From Apilactobacillus kunkeei (GTDB lineage Bacteria; Bacillota; Bacilli; Lactobacillales; Lactobacillaceae), in NCBI RefSeq assembly GCF_005930975.1, contig NZ_VBSE01000038.1, positions 41,684-105,683 on the forward strand: a stretch of DNA of 64,000 bases. The letters are read 5' to 3'. A program made the translations under genes and the position numbers. The first letter of the stretch is position 1. Each line of letters begins with the position of its first letter. Positions 19,334 to 28,792 of this stretch are shown here, piece after piece. The notes beneath the pieces are model-generated. The model searched no databases. It was not told where the DNA came from and saw only the letters and a list, made by a program, of their open reading frames with translations.

Positions 19334-20608
19334 TTGCATCCATTAGCATACCGTATGCGTCCAAAGAAAATTCAAGACGTTGTCGGTCAACAAGACTTAG
19401 TCGGTCCGGGTAAAATCATCGATCGAATGGTAAAAGCAAAGATTTTATCATCAATGATTCTATATGGACCTCCTGGAACGGGTAAAACCAGTATTGCCAG
19501 TGCGATTGCTGGTTCAACTAAGTATGCATTTCGTCAACTAAATGCAGCAACAGATACAAAGAAAGACTTACAGATTGTCGCTGAAGAAGCAAAGATGTCT
19601 GGAACCGTTGTATTACTACTAGATGAAATTCATCGATTGGATAAAACTAAGCAGGACTTCCTGTTACCATTACTAGAAAGTGGAAATATTATCCTAATCG
19701 GTGCAACTACTGAAAACCCATATATTAATATCAATCCTGCCATTAGAAGCAGGACTCAAATTTTCGAGGTGCACCCTCTTAATGAGGATGATATTAAATC
19801 AGCTATAAAACGTGCGTTAACTGATAAAGACAATGGATTGGGAAATATGAACATCGATTTAGCTAAAAATGCATTACATTTCCTATCCACTAGCACCAAC
19901 GGTGATTTAAGAAGTGCTTTAAATGCACTAGAACTGGCAGCTAAGTCCACTTCTGGCGATGAAGAAGGTATCATTCATATATCATTAAAAGATGTAGAAT
20001 CATGTCTTCAAAGAAAAGCTTTAACACAAGATAAAAATGGTGATGCTCATTATGATGTTGTTTCAGCTTTTCAAAAATCAATTCGTGGATCGGATGTTAA
20101 TGCTGCCCTCCATTATGCTGGTCGTTTAATCGAATCTGGTGACTTAAATTCCATTAGTCGTCGTTTAATGGTAATCGCATACGAAGATGTGGGACTAGCT
20201 AATCCAGCTGCTTGTGCTAGGACTGTTTCAGCCATTGAAGCCGCCAACAAAGTCGGTTTCCCTGAAGCAAGAATTCCGTTAGCCAACGCAATCATCGAAT
20301 TATGCCTATCACCTAAATCAAACACAGCAATGCGTGCGATTGATGCGGCGATTGCGAAAATTAGAACTGGTAACTATGGTGACATTCCTGATCATCTAAA
20401 GGATAGTCACTACTCAGGTGCTAAAAAGTTAGGCCATGGTATTAATTACAAGTATGCTCATGATTATCCAAACGATTGGGTTAAACAACAATACTTACCT
20501 AACAAGATTAAAAATGATACTTACTATGAGCCCAAAACCAATGGTAAGATTGAAAGTACATTTAAACAGCAATACGAAAAATTACTTCACGCACAGCGTG
20601 ATAAATAG
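19334..20608 (+). CDS. rarA: Replication-associated recombination ATPase RarA (MgsA)
   Basis: A 424-residue AAA+ ATPase related to clamp loaders: Walker A GPPGTGKTS (~46), Walker B LLLDEIHRLD (~94), sensor-1 GATTENP and an arginine finger region (PAIRSR). The C-terminal tetramerisation and lid region contains ISRRLMVIAYEDVGLA. It acts at stalled forks. The start is TTG 19334 after AGGTGATGA. Confidence 0.96.
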   Translation: MHPLAYRMRPKKIQDVVGQQDLVGPGKIIDRMVKAKILSSMILYGPPGTGKTSIASAIAGSTKYAFRQLNAATDTKKDLQIVAEEAKMSGTVVLLLDEIHRLDKTKQDFLLPLLESGNIILIGATTENPYININPAIRSRTQIFEVHPLNEDDIKSAIKRALTDKDNGLGNMNIDLAKNALHFLSTSTNGDLRSALNALELAAKSTSGDEEGIIHISLKDVESCLQRKALTQDKNGDAHYDVVSAFQKSIRGSDVNAALHYAGRLIESGDLNSISRRLMVIAYEDVGLANPAACARTVSAIEAANKVGFPEARIPLANAIIELCLSPKSNTAMRAIDAAIAKIRTGNYGDIPDHLKDSHYSGAKKLGHGINYKYAHDYPNDWVKQQYLPNKIKNDTYYEPKTNGKIESTFKQQYEKLLHAQRDK

Positions 20609-20617
20609 GAGTCTACA

Positions 20618-20902
20618 ATGTTAATTAGAATTCTAGTGTTATTAGCGACAATTGTGTTATTCACAATTGGTCGTTTCCTCTTAACCCATACTGATAAACC
20701 ATTTATGATGCTACATCCTGAAAGTAATCAAGCACTTGGTAAACTCGTTAAATTCTTTGGAATTGTCTTTTGTGTTTTAGCAACATTTTCAGCAATCGCA
20801 ATTTTTATTCCAAATATCTTTTTCGTTACAACCATTATGGTAATAAGTTGTATAATGTTATTGGTGATGGAGTTAATGTTACTTACATTCATTACCAAGT
20901 AA
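20618..20902 (+). CDS. Small membrane protein, unknown function
   Basis: A 94-residue protein with three predicted transmembrane segments (~3-20, ~45-66, ~70-92) joined by a short loop containing HPESNQALGK. I do not recognise the family by function. It is 9 nt after rarA and 20 nt before a Usp gene, so it appears to be part of that unit. Confidence 0.75.
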   Translation: MLIRILVLLATIVLFTIGRFLLTHTDKPFMMLHPESNQALGKLVKFFGIVFCVLATFSAIAIFIPNIFFVTTIMVISCIMLLVMELMLLTFITK

Positions 20903-20922
20903 ATAGTTTGAGGTGAAAGAAT

Positions 20923-21384
20923 ATGTTACAAGATTACAGTCAAATTATGATTCCAATCGATGGTTCAAAGAACTCAAAGTTAGCATTCAATAAGTCAATC
21001 GAAGTTGCCAAACACAATAATGCTGACTTACACATCGTGCACGTAATCGATACGCGATCATTCACTAACCTAGCTAATTTCGACTCATCAATGTTAGATG
21101 ACGTTACTAGCCGTGTTAAAGATTCACTAGAAAAATACTTAAAGAAGGCTCAAGATGCTGGAATTAAGAATGTTGATTATACAATTGAATACGGTGCCCC
21201 TAAATCAATTATCTCAAGAGATTTAGTTGATCGTTTCGACACTGATTTAATCATTATCGGTGCCAACGGACAAAGTGCTGCTGAGCGTTTATTAATTGGT
21301 TCAGTTGCTTCATACGTAACTCGTGTAGCAGAATGTGATGTTTTAATCGTAAAATCAGACTTAAACAATAAAGTAGAAAAATAA
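20923..21384 (+). CDS. Universal stress protein (UspA family)
   Basis: A 153-residue single Usp domain. The ATP-binding signature G-2x-G-9x-G-S is present as GANGQSAAERLLIGS (~109-123), so it belongs to the nucleotide-binding UspFG-like class. ATG follows GAGGTG. It is the last gene of the plus-strand run that starts at yueI and ends at a bidirectional terminator. Confidence 0.94.
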   Translation: MLQDYSQIMIPIDGSKNSKLAFNKSIEVAKHNNADLHIVHVIDTRSFTNLANFDSSMLDDVTSRVKDSLEKYLKKAQDAGIKNVDYTIEYGAPKSIISRDLVDRFDTDLIIIGANGQSAAERLLIGSVASYVTRVAECDVLIVKSDLNNKVEK

Positions 21385-21386
21385 TA

Positions 21387-21419
21387 AAAAGACCTGGGTG
21401 TTATTCCAGGTCTTTTTTT
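21387..21419. terminator. Bidirectional terminator between usp and the XRE regulator gene
   Basis: AAAGACCTGG and CCAGGTCTTT form the stem, with A and T runs on both sides, so it can serve both converging genes. Confidence 0.9.
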
Positions 21420-22236
21420 ATTCAACCGTCCAGTCATCATTGACTGCCAATGGATTGTTTTCGCTTAAAAATTGTTTCCAGTATTCAAAAACACCGTTGG
21501 GTTGATCTAACTTATCAAATTTGATGTCAATCCCCTTACTTTCGATACCAACAATACTTCGTAAAAACGCACGACATGATATTTTCTTTAAATAACTTGA
21601 ATCATTTTTCAAATTCAATGTTGTGCAAATTGCATCAAGTTCACGGTATAAAATTAAGAATTGCATATCCTCAATGTCTGATTGACTCATCTGTTTGGTA
21701 ATTTCAATTGTCTCAACCACATATTGATAAGCAATAGAGAATTTACTCATTGCAAAATAGTCAATCGCTAACATCCCCATAATAACCATTTTTTGCATGC
21801 TAATCTCATTTTTTTCATAGAAATTAAAGTTCAGTCTTTGGAGTTCATCAATCGATGCACTGTAATTTTGATTACTAAGTTGAACTGCAGCATGAATAAT
21901 TTGGAAATACTTAATATCTTCCTTATCTTCCAATTTTTCTTCATACTTGTCCAATTTTTTCTGTATCTCGTCTGGAATACATAATGCTGCACAAAATGGA
22001 ATGCTATCAATTTCGTAACTGGCCACTTTACTCTCGTTTTCAATCACCTTATCAATATCAAGTAACAATATCTTACAAATGTTTTTCACAACATATAAAC
22101 TAATTTGGTGGTCATAACTACCATTTTCAATCTGACAAATCACTGGTTGAGTACAGGCAACTTGTTTAGCAAGCTGGCATTGAGTTATGTTTAAATTTTT
22201 ACGTCGCTTCTTAATTAAAGTGCCGTTAATATTCAT
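21418..22236 (-). CDS. XRE/Rgg-like transcriptional regulator
   Basis: A 272-residue protein with an N-terminal Cro/CI helix-turn-helix (~1-55; LIKKRRKNLNITQCQLAK and PVICQIENG) and a ~200-residue all-helical C-terminal region resembling the repeat domain of RNPP/Rgg peptide-sensing regulators. Start ATG 22236 is 7 nt after AAAGGA. It overlaps nothing and lies 20 nt downstream of tag. No small peptide pheromone gene is evident next to it, so the signal and targets are unknown. Confidence 0.75.
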   Translation of the reverse strand: MNINGTLIKKRRKNLNITQCQLAKQVACTQPVICQIENGSYDHQISLYVVKNICKILLLDIDKVIENESKVASYEIDSIPFCAALCIPDEIQKKLDKYEEKLEDKEDIKYFQIIHAAVQLSNQNYSASIDELQRLNFNFYEKNEISMQKMVIMGMLAIDYFAMSKFSIAYQYVVETIEITKQMSQSDIEDMQFLILYRELDAICTTLNLKNDSSYLKKISCRAFLRSIVGIESKGIDIKFDKLDQPNGVFEYWKQFLSENNPLAVNDDWTVE

Positions 22237-22256
22237 TCTAAAATCCTTTCTTTGAA

Positions 22257-22811
22257 TCACACTTTAAAACTATCATTTAATTCTTTATGTCTAAAACAAT
22301 CTAATTCATGATCATTAATCACCCCTACTGATTGAAAATATGAATATAGTGTTGTTGGCCCAACACGTTTGAATCCTGCATCCCTAAATTGTTTAACGTA
22401 TGGTTTAATGAATTCCTTAATGTCATCTTTATTATTATCATTTAGTCCATCCATTTGCATAAAATCAAATGGTTCCCATGTTAAATGAACTAAATTATTG
22501 CTCATACAAGCCTTAGCATTTTCGACTGTGGCAATTATTTTGGCACGATTACGAATAATTGAGTCATCATTCATCAATCTTTCAATGTCTACATCATTAA
22601 AACAACTAATTTTCTCAACATCAAAATTTACAAAATCTTCTCTAAAAGCTTCCCTTTTACGTAAAACCGTTGACCATGATAATCCAGCTTGAAAAATTTC
22701 TAGCGTTAAACATTCAAATAATTCAGATAATTTTTTCTTTGGAACTCCCCATTCCTTATCGTGATAAACCAACATTTCAGCGCTATCACTAGCCCATGCA
22801 CATCTTTTCAT
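22257..22811 (-). CDS. tag: DNA-3-methyladenine glycosylase I
   Basis: A 184-residue Tag family base-excision enzyme. The N terminus MKRCAWASDS.....YHDKEWG is diagnostic, and the family's zinc-binding residues are visible: Cys4, His17 and the C-terminal HELDCFRH segment. It removes 3-methyladenine from alkylated DNA. The gene has its own ribosome site and lies upstream of the XRE regulator gene. Confidence 0.95.
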   Translation of the reverse strand: MKRCAWASDSAEMLVYHDKEWGVPKKKLSELFECLTLEIFQAGLSWSTVLRKREAFREDFVNFDVEKISCFNDVDIERLMNDDSIIRNRAKIIATVENAKACMSNNLVHLTWEPFDFMQMDGLNDNNKDDIKEFIKPYVKQFRDAGFKRVGPTTLYSYFQSVGVINDHELDCFRHKELNDSFKV

Positions 22812-22910
22812 ATTTCATAATTCCTTTCGGTGATTTTTACTCTATTACATACGCGTAAAAATACAATTTTTTTCGGTTAATTTAATACTTTCTTAAACAA
22901 TTTTCCAACA

Positions 22911-22946
22911 AAAAAAGAGATAATCCAAATGATTACCTCTTTTTTA
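22911..22946 (-). terminator. Terminator after ddl
   Basis: AAAAAAGAGGTAATC with GATTATCTCTTTTTTT on the minus strand; strong hairpin with a long T run, 3' of ddl. Confidence 0.85.
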
Positions 22947-22949
22947 TTA

Positions 22950-24050
22950 TTATGATAATGGTTTGAAGTCGTGAATGATGTTGTTTCGACGATCAAATTC
23001 TTTATAAGCTAAATCAATTAATCTATCGATTAGTTCAGTGTAACTGATACCTGAAGCTTCCCATAGTTGTGGATATAGACTAATGTTAGTGAAACCAGGT
23101 AATGTGTTAACTTCTCCAAGGTAAGGAACACCTTCTTTAGATACTAAGAAGTCAATACGAGCTAATCCTTTTAGACCTAATGCCTTGTATCCGCGTAATG
23201 CTAAATCAGTGATTTCGTCTGATAGTGATTCTGGAATATCAACTGGAATATCAAACTTAACTTGGCTAGCATCAACAAACTTGTTGTCATAAGTATAGAA
23301 CTTGTCTTCCTTAGGAACACGAATGGCACCAACTTGAGAAGCAATTGGTTTTTCGTTACCTAAGATTGAGATTTCTAATTCTTCTGGACCGTTGATGGCT
23401 TGTTCAGCTAAAATCTTGTAATCATATCTGAATGCATCCTTTAGTCCATCTTCAAATTCCTGTTCATTTGTTACCTTGTGAATACCAACTGATGAACCTT
23501 GGTTAGCTGGCTTCAAGAAAATCACGTCACCAAATTCGGCTTGTAATTTAGCATAAGTGAATTGATCTTTATTATCAGGAGTAATCAAGTGGTAGTTAGT
23601 ATTTCTAACTCCTGCTAGGTTTAACATCTTCTTAGTAATGTCTTTATCAAAGCCCATTGCTGATTCCAAGATACCACTACCAACGTATGGCTTATGTAGT
23701 AATCTTAGAAGACCTTGGATAGTACCGTCTTCACCCAAGTTACCGTGAACGATTGGGAAGAATACGTCAATATCCTTAGTCTTTGATAAGTTTTTAATTG
23801 GGGCCAATGGATCAGAGAAGTCCAAGTTCTTAACAGCTTCTTCAACCACAGCATCTTCAGGTTCACCATCAAACACACGATGTGATGATTCATTATCTAA
23901 GATGATTCCTGTCTTAGTAATTAAGAATAAGCTAATATCGTACTTATCTTTATCCATTGCATCATAAATGTTATGAGCTGAACGTTTTGAAACATCATGT
24001 TCTGATGAATCTCCACCGAAAAGTAATGCTAAATGAGTCTTTTTCATCAT
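22950..24050 (-). CDS. ddl: D-alanine-D-alanine (probably D-lactate) ligase
   Basis: An ATP-grasp ligase of 366 residues with LLFGGDSSEH at the N terminus, the ATP-grasp loop KPANQGSSVGI (~180-190) and GEVNTLPGF near the C terminus. Start ATG 24050 (or 24047) is preceded by AGGACGG. The omega-loop reads FYTYDNKFVD; the Phe in NKF is the position that is Tyr in true D-Ala-D-Ala enzymes. In Leuconostoc and lactobacilli this Phe marks D-Ala-D-Lac synthesis and intrinsic vancomycin resistance, so depsipeptide formation is inferred. Confidence 0.93.
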   Translation of the reverse strand: MMKKTHLALLFGGDSSEHDVSKRSAHNIYDAMDKDKYDISLFLITKTGIILDNESSHRVFDGEPEDAVVEEAVKNLDFSDPLAPIKNLSKTKDIDVFFPIVHGNLGEDGTIQGLLRLLHKPYVGSGILESAMGFDKDITKKMLNLAGVRNTNYHLITPDNKDQFTYAKLQAEFGDVIFLKPANQGSSVGIHKVTNEQEFEDGLKDAFRYDYKILAEQAINGPEELEISILGNEKPIASQVGAIRVPKEDKFYTYDNKFVDASQVKFDIPVDIPESLSDEITDLALRGYKALGLKGLARIDFLVSKEGVPYLGEVNTLPGFTNISLYPQLWEASGISYTELIDRLIDLAYKEFDRRNNIIHDFKPLS

Positions 24051-24120
24051 TTTATACCGTCCTATCAATAATTCTTTGAAACTACATTATAACATGGTTT
24101 TATAGATTAAAGAATTCTTT

Positions 24121-24882
24121 TTACCTTTTTACTTGTTCTAATTTGGTGAATAATAAATTAAATAATGCTGCAATAATAGCTAAAACGATTGTGAATCCAA
24201 TCAATGGATATGGTCTAGGAACTTTTGCGCCAATAGAAAAAATAAAGTTCAAAATTGCGTCCCCATTGATGTGAGCATAAAATCTACTAATTATTCTTTG
24301 TGAGCTATATTGAGTTAACAAATTAGTAAGAAACATATAACAAACTATCCCAATAGAGTAAAAGATTGATTTACCAATCTTATTCATTAAAGATGTCATA
24401 GTTCCAAAAGTGTTCATAACAATGAATATGAATAGCAATACCACATAGTCTGTAATAAACATTGAAATTGATTGGGCAAATACATTACTAAAAGCTTTAC
24501 CATAGGCCTGATAATACAAGTAAGTTTCATTAGGTCCTATTTTCATGCTTATGAAGCTAATAATCAAGTTAACTACATTAACGATAAGAGCTGCTTTAGC
24601 AATAAAAAGCATCTTAGCTTTCCAAAATGTCTTACGTGAAATCCCATTTTGCATTGCCAATTTAAATCGTCTGTAATTGAAACTAATTCCAATCATGGTT
24701 ACAACAGTAATGATATAAGGTGCCATGAAAAAAGTTTCTTTAAATTGATATTCAATAGGTGGTTGACCATCTACTACTGATAAAAGTCCGAATAAGATAT
24801 AAACAACAGAAACGATTATTCCATACCATATGTATGGAATAAAGTCGTGGCAATATTGCTTTGCGAGTGCTTTTGTCTTCAC
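24121..24882 (-). CDS. ABC-2 type permease of a YtrA-like operon
   Basis: A 253-residue membrane protein with about six transmembrane helices (first ~17-35, last ~230-248). It is one base overlapped with the ATPase gene upstream. Together with the GntR regulator this forms the GntR-ABC-permease cassette that in Gram-positives often responds to cell envelope stress. The substrate is not determinable. Confidence 0.8.
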   Translation of the reverse strand: MKTKALAKQYCHDFIPYIWYGIIVSVVYILFGLLSVVDGQPPIEYQFKETFFMAPYIITVVTMIGISFNYRRFKLAMQNGISRKTFWKAKMLFIAKAALIVNVVNLIISFISMKIGPNETYLYYQAYGKAFSNVFAQSISMFITDYVVLLFIFIVMNTFGTMTSLMNKIGKSIFYSIGIVCYMFLTNLLTQYSSQRIISRFYAHINGDAILNFIFSIGAKVPRPYPLIGFTIVLAIIAALFNLLFTKLEQVKR

Positions 24883-25748
24883 TATAATCCCCCCCTATCC
24901 ATAATATATACTAGTAGTTTTTGTAGTTTCATTTTTTCAATATCAACGGATGCTGGAACCTCTCTATCAGGAAGTTGATCCATAAAGTGAACGGTCTTGT
25001 AACGACCTAATTGTTCTTCATCCAATACCTTAACACCATCGATGTAGCTGTTAACATCTTCTGCTGGTCCTGAAACACTGTATGATTTTGATGATACTTC
25101 ATCAATGCTTCCGTTCATCTTAATTACTCCGTCTTGAAGTAATAGTACATGACTGATAATACGGTCAATTTCATCAATAATATGGGTAGAAATGACAAAT
25201 GTTCTTGGATTTTCACTGTATGTTTCAATCAAGTTACTTTGGAATATTTCACGATTTCTGGCATCCAAACCTAACGTTGGTTCATCCAACAAGATAAACT
25301 TGCAAGGAACACATAGTGAGATGATGATTTTAACAATTGATTGGTAACCGGTAGATAACTTGTTAAGCTTTTGGTTAATATCTAATTTAAATTCCTTAAC
25401 CAACTTTGTTTGTAGTTCAACATCATAATCTTGATACATTGACTCAACAAAAGAAAAGATTTGAGAAACCTTATCCTTTTTAGTGTACATATCATCTTGG
25501 TTCATGAAGTAAATTTCGCTTAGTGCTTCATCATTTTCGTGGACTTCTTGTCCATCAAAAAGGACTTGTCCAGCTGACGGACGGTTATAATCAGCAATCA
25601 TGCTCATTAGAGTTGATTTACCGGCTCCGTTTTCACCGAATAATCCATAGATTTCGTTTTCTTCTAAATTGAAATTAACTTCATTTAATAGAGGTTGTTT
25701 TGCAAACTTGAAACGTTTAGCTAAATGTTTAACTTCGATCTTGCTCAT
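24882..25748 (-). CDS. ABC transporter ATP-binding protein (YtrB-like)
   Basis: An ABC ATPase of 288 residues with Walker A GENGAGKST (~34), signature as LSTGYQS (~130, degenerate LSGGQ), Walker B FILLDEPTLGLD and a C-terminal extension of ~80 residues. Start ATG 25748 is 8 nt after AGAGGGG; the upstream ATG at 25754 is too close to that site. The 5' end overlaps the GntR gene by 20 nt, indicating translational coupling. Confidence 0.88.
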   Translation of the reverse strand: MSKIEVKHLAKRFKFAKQPLLNEVNFNLEENEIYGLFGENGAGKSTLMSMIADYNRPSAGQVLFDGQEVHENDEALSEIYFMNQDDMYTKKDKVSQIFSFVESMYQDYDVELQTKLVKEFKLDINQKLNKLSTGYQSIVKIIISLCVPCKFILLDEPTLGLDARNREIFQSNLIETYSENPRTFVISTHIIDEIDRIISHVLLLQDGVIKMNGSIDEVSSKSYSVSGPAEDVNSYIDGVKVLDEEQLGRYKTVHFMDQLPDREVPASVDIEKMKLQKLLVYIMDRGGL

Positions 25749-26112
25749 TGTCATATCCCCTCTTTACTAGTGCTAAAATATCGTCTTCAGATAGATGCAA
25801 TTTCTTTGATTCATTGATTAAATTCAAAATGTAATCATTGTAGAAATGTTCCTGTCTTCGTTTAATAATTATCTCTTGAGCTCCTTGCTTCACAAAGGTT
25901 CCACGTCCACGACGTTTCTCTAACAAATCATTATCAACCAGCATGTTCATCCCCTTAAGAACTGTTGCTGGATTAATCTTAAATTGCTTTGAAATTTCTG
26001 TCGTAGATGGTACTTGTGCTCCCTCGTGAAAAGCACCAGTAAAGATTGCATCCTCTAATTGAGTAGCAACCTGAATAAAAATGGGCTCCGGACTATTAAA
26101 GTCAAATTGCAT
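25729..26112 (-). CDS. GntR family regulator (YtrA subfamily)
   Basis: A 127-residue protein with an N-terminal winged helix (EPIFIQVATQLEDAIFTGAF through LLEKRRGRGTFVK) and only a short C-terminal tail, the YtrA size class. It probably represses its own operon with the ABC genes. ATG 26112 is 8 nt after AGGCGG; the GTG at 26121 lies inside that site. Confidence 0.9.
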   Translation of the reverse strand: MQFDFNSPEPIFIQVATQLEDAIFTGAFHEGAQVPSTTEISKQFKINPATVLKGMNMLVDNDLLEKRRGRGTFVKQGAQEIIIKRRQEHFYNDYILNLINESKKLHLSEDDILALVKRGYDNEQDRS

Positions 26113-26184
26113 CCTTTTCACCGCCTATCTTTAGTTAATTACTTATGTAACTAACTATAAAGTTAAATTTTAAAAATGTCAATA

Positions 26185-26210
26185 AAAAAAAGCGTCTCAG
26201 ACGCTTTTTA
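26185..26210 (-). terminator. Terminator after metQ
   Basis: AAAAGCGTCT/AGACGCTTTT hairpin with flanking A and T runs directly after the metQ stop codon. It could also work for rightward transcription. Confidence 0.85.
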
Positions 26211-26211
26211 A

Positions 26212-27036
26212 TTAGTAATTCTTAGCTGGTAGTACAGAACCCTTATAATGTTTTTTAATCCATTCTTGAGTTGATTTAGATTGTAAAACCTTAACCAATT
26301 CTTTGATGTCTTTTCTGTTTTGATCACCATTTCTAACGGCAACAATATTGAAGTATGGTGAGTTCTTTTCAGCCTTTTGTAAAGCAATTGCTTGCTTATC
26401 CGGTTGTAAACCACCTTGAACGGCGTAATTAGAATTAATTGCAACCGCATCGCCTTCACCATTGTTGTAAATCAATGGCATAATCTTTGGTTCATATCCA
26501 GTTTGGAAAACCAAATGTTTTGGATTATAAGCAATGTCACTGAAGTTGGCTTGAGTGATATCTACACCCTTTTTAATCTTGATTAGACCATTTTGTTGGA
26601 ATAATTGAAGAATACGACCATAATCTGGTGCATTACTACTTACTAAGATGTGAGCGCCATTTTTAAGGTCTGAGAGCTTTTTGTACTTCTTGGAATAAAT
26701 ACCAATTGGTTCCAAATGAACAGCCCCAACGTTAACTAAATGACCATCATATTCCTTATTCCATTGATCTAAGAAAGCAGGAGTTTGGAAGTAGTTAGCA
26801 TCCAATTGTTTACCAACCAAAGCACGATTAGGTAATACATAGTCCTGAAATGTAACGATATCTAACTTGATGCCTTTTTTTCTAAGTTCTGGTTCAATAT
26901 GACGAAGAATTTGAGCATGGGGAATGTTAGAAGCCCCAATTCTAATAGTATTCTTTGCCTTATAGTTACCAGGACCCAGTAATAGTAAAACGATGAATAG
27001 AACAACGATTCCACCAAAGGATAAAAGCTTTTTCAT
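26212..27036 (-). CDS. metQ: Methionine ABC transporter substrate-binding protein
   Basis: A 274-residue NlpA/MetQ-type binding protein (IRIGASNIPHAQILRHI at ~31, DYVLPNRALVGKQLDANYFQTPAFLD further on). The N terminus is a hydrophobic helix (~4-22), but no lipobox cysteine follows: the segment reads LLLLGPGNYKAKN. It is thus either held by an uncleaved helix or secreted, unlike most Gram-positive MetQ lipoproteins. Third gene of metN-metI-metQ under a Met-type T-box. Confidence 0.92.
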   Translation of the reverse strand: MKKLLSFGGIVVLFIVLLLLGPGNYKAKNTIRIGASNIPHAQILRHIEPELRKKGIKLDIVTFQDYVLPNRALVGKQLDANYFQTPAFLDQWNKEYDGHLVNVGAVHLEPIGIYSKKYKKLSDLKNGAHILVSSNAPDYGRILQLFQQNGLIKIKKGVDITQANFSDIAYNPKHLVFQTGYEPKIMPLIYNNGEGDAVAINSNYAVQGGLQPDKQAIALQKAEKNSPYFNIVAVRNGDQNRKDIKELVKVLQSKSTQEWIKKHYKGSVLPAKNY

Positions 27037-27049
27037 TTTAATATCCCCC

Positions 27050-27742
27050 TTATAGTGTACGTTTATCGATTTTCTTAACTAGTAAGTCCCCAACTGTTTG
27101 AACGATTAGAACAATAATTAAAATAATAACGGTTGCCACTAAAGTAACAGTGTTGTTATTTGATTGGAAACCATCCAAGTATGCTAGGTAACCTAAACCA
27201 CCAGAACCAATAGCACCAGCCATTGCAGTGTATGAAATCAATGAAATAGCAGTAACAGTTGCTCCCGAGATTAAAGCTGGAGTACTTTCTGGAAGTAATA
27301 CTTTAAAGATAACATCCCAGTTAGTTCCACCCATTGATTTAACTGCTTCAATTACACCATCATCCACTTCTCTGAAGTTAGCTTCAACCATTCTAGCGTA
27401 AAATGGTGCAGCTGAAATAACTAGTGATGGAATTGCGGCCTTAGGTCCAATAATTGTACCTACAAGGTCCTTTGTGAATGGTAATAATAGTACGATTAAG
27501 ATAATAAATGGAATTGATCTAAATACATTTACTAGAAAAGATACTACCCAGTTAATAATTTTCCAACCGAAACCTGATTTATTACGACTTTCAAATAACA
27601 ATAGTCCTAAAATAATCCCTAATACAGCAACGATAATCATTGATAAAGCAGTCATCCAAACTGTTTCCCATGTTGCTTGTCTCATTGCACTCCAATTAAC
27701 ATTATTAAATTGGAAGTATGATTGAATTCCTTGATTAGCCAC
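27050..27742 (-). CDS. metI: Methionine ABC transporter permease
   Basis: A 230-residue permease with five transmembrane helices and the EAA loop (VKSMGGTNWDVIFKVLLPES, ~127-146). It pairs with MetN to import methionine. Its start overlaps the metN stop by 8 nt. Confidence 0.94.
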   Translation of the reverse strand: MANQGIQSYFQFNNVNWSAMRQATWETVWMTALSMIIVAVLGIILGLLLFESRNKSGFGWKIINWVVSFLVNVFRSIPFIILIVLLLPFTKDLVGTIIGPKAAIPSLVISAAPFYARMVEANFREVDDGVIEAVKSMGGTNWDVIFKVLLPESTPALISGATVTAISLISYTAMAGAIGSGGLGYLAYLDGFQSNNNTVTLVATVIILIIVLIVQTVGDLLVKKIDKRTL

Positions 27743-28769
27743 GGTTAATCACCTCTGCTTCCACATTTACTGATTTTAAGTATTCAACCGCCTTGTTTTG
27801 ATCTTCAGGAGTTCCTAATAGTTGCAAAACAAGTGAACCAATGGAACCACCCTGTGTTTGATGAATACTTCCTTCGACGATATTTAATTCCAAAGAATCA
27901 AATTCTCGAATCATTTGTGACACAATTGGTTGTTGTGATTGATTACCCTTAAAGGTTAACTTAATTACCATTCCATTTGGATAGTTCTTAATAATTTCAT
28001 CGACGGTCATACTCAAATCCTTAGCATTAGGATTGTCATCTTCACTAACGAAACGTTTAGTAATAGCTTGTTTAGGATTTTGGAAAATGTCATAAACATT
28101 ACCAGATTCAACAACTTGACCATCTTGCATAACGGCAACTTTTGAAGCTGTCTTTCTAATTGCATGCATTTCGTGTGTAATCAAAAGAATAGTTAAATTT
28201 AACTTCTTATTGATTTCTAGTAATAAATCTAATATCTCATCAGTTGTTTGTGGATCCAATGCACTGGTTGCTTCGTCAGAAATAAGAATTTCTGGATCAT
28301 TAGCCAATGCTCTAGCAATCCCTACACGTTGTTTTTGTCCCCCAGATAATTCAGAAGGATAATCATTTTCACGTCCCTTTAAACCAACTAATTCAATTAG
28401 TTTTTCAGCCTTTTGATGACGTTGTTCTTTATCGACACCAGCAATTTCTAATGGCAATTCAATATTTTGTTGGATAGTTCTAGACCAAAGTAAGTTAAAG
28501 TGTTGGAAAATCATACCAACCTTTTTACGTTGTGCCCTTAAATCCTTACTACTTAATTTTGCAATATCCTTACCATTAATTTCGATAGAACCAGAAGTTG
28601 GGGCTTCTAGACCATCTAACATTCTAACAAGAGTTGATTTACCAGCACCAGAATATCCGATGATACCAAAGATTTCACCATCGTTAATTTCTAGGTTAAC
28701 GTCTTTAACAGCTGTTAGAATGCTTTTATCAAGTTTGTATTTCTTGTTAACATTCTTAAATCTAATCAA
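27735..28769 (-). CDS. metN: Methionine ABC transporter ATP-binding protein
   Basis: A ~344-residue ATPase with Walker A GYSGAGKST, signature LSGGQKQR, Walker B ILISDEATSALD and a C-terminal NIL/ACT-like regulatory domain (~255-344) typical of MetN and used for methionine feedback. I choose TTG 28769 because GAGGAG lies 7 nt before it; an earlier in-frame TTG at 28790 would place that site inside the coding sequence. First gene after the T-box. Confidence 0.94.
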   Translation of the reverse strand: MIRFKNVNKKYKLDKSILTAVKDVNLEINDGEIFGIIGYSGAGKSTLVRMLDGLEAPTSGSIEINGKDIAKLSSKDLRAQRKKVGMIFQHFNLLWSRTIQQNIELPLEIAGVDKEQRHQKAEKLIELVGLKGRENDYPSELSGGQKQRVGIARALANDPEILISDEATSALDPQTTDEILDLLLEINKKLNLTILLITHEMHAIRKTASKVAVMQDGQVVESGNVYDIFQNPKQAITKRFVSEDDNPNAKDLSMTVDEIIKNYPNGMVIKLTFKGNQSQQPIVSQMIREFDSLELNIVEGSIHQTQGGSIGSLVLQLLGTPEDQNKAVEYLKSVNVEAEVINRG

Positions 28770-28792
28770 ACTGTTTCTCCTCACTTTCAAAT

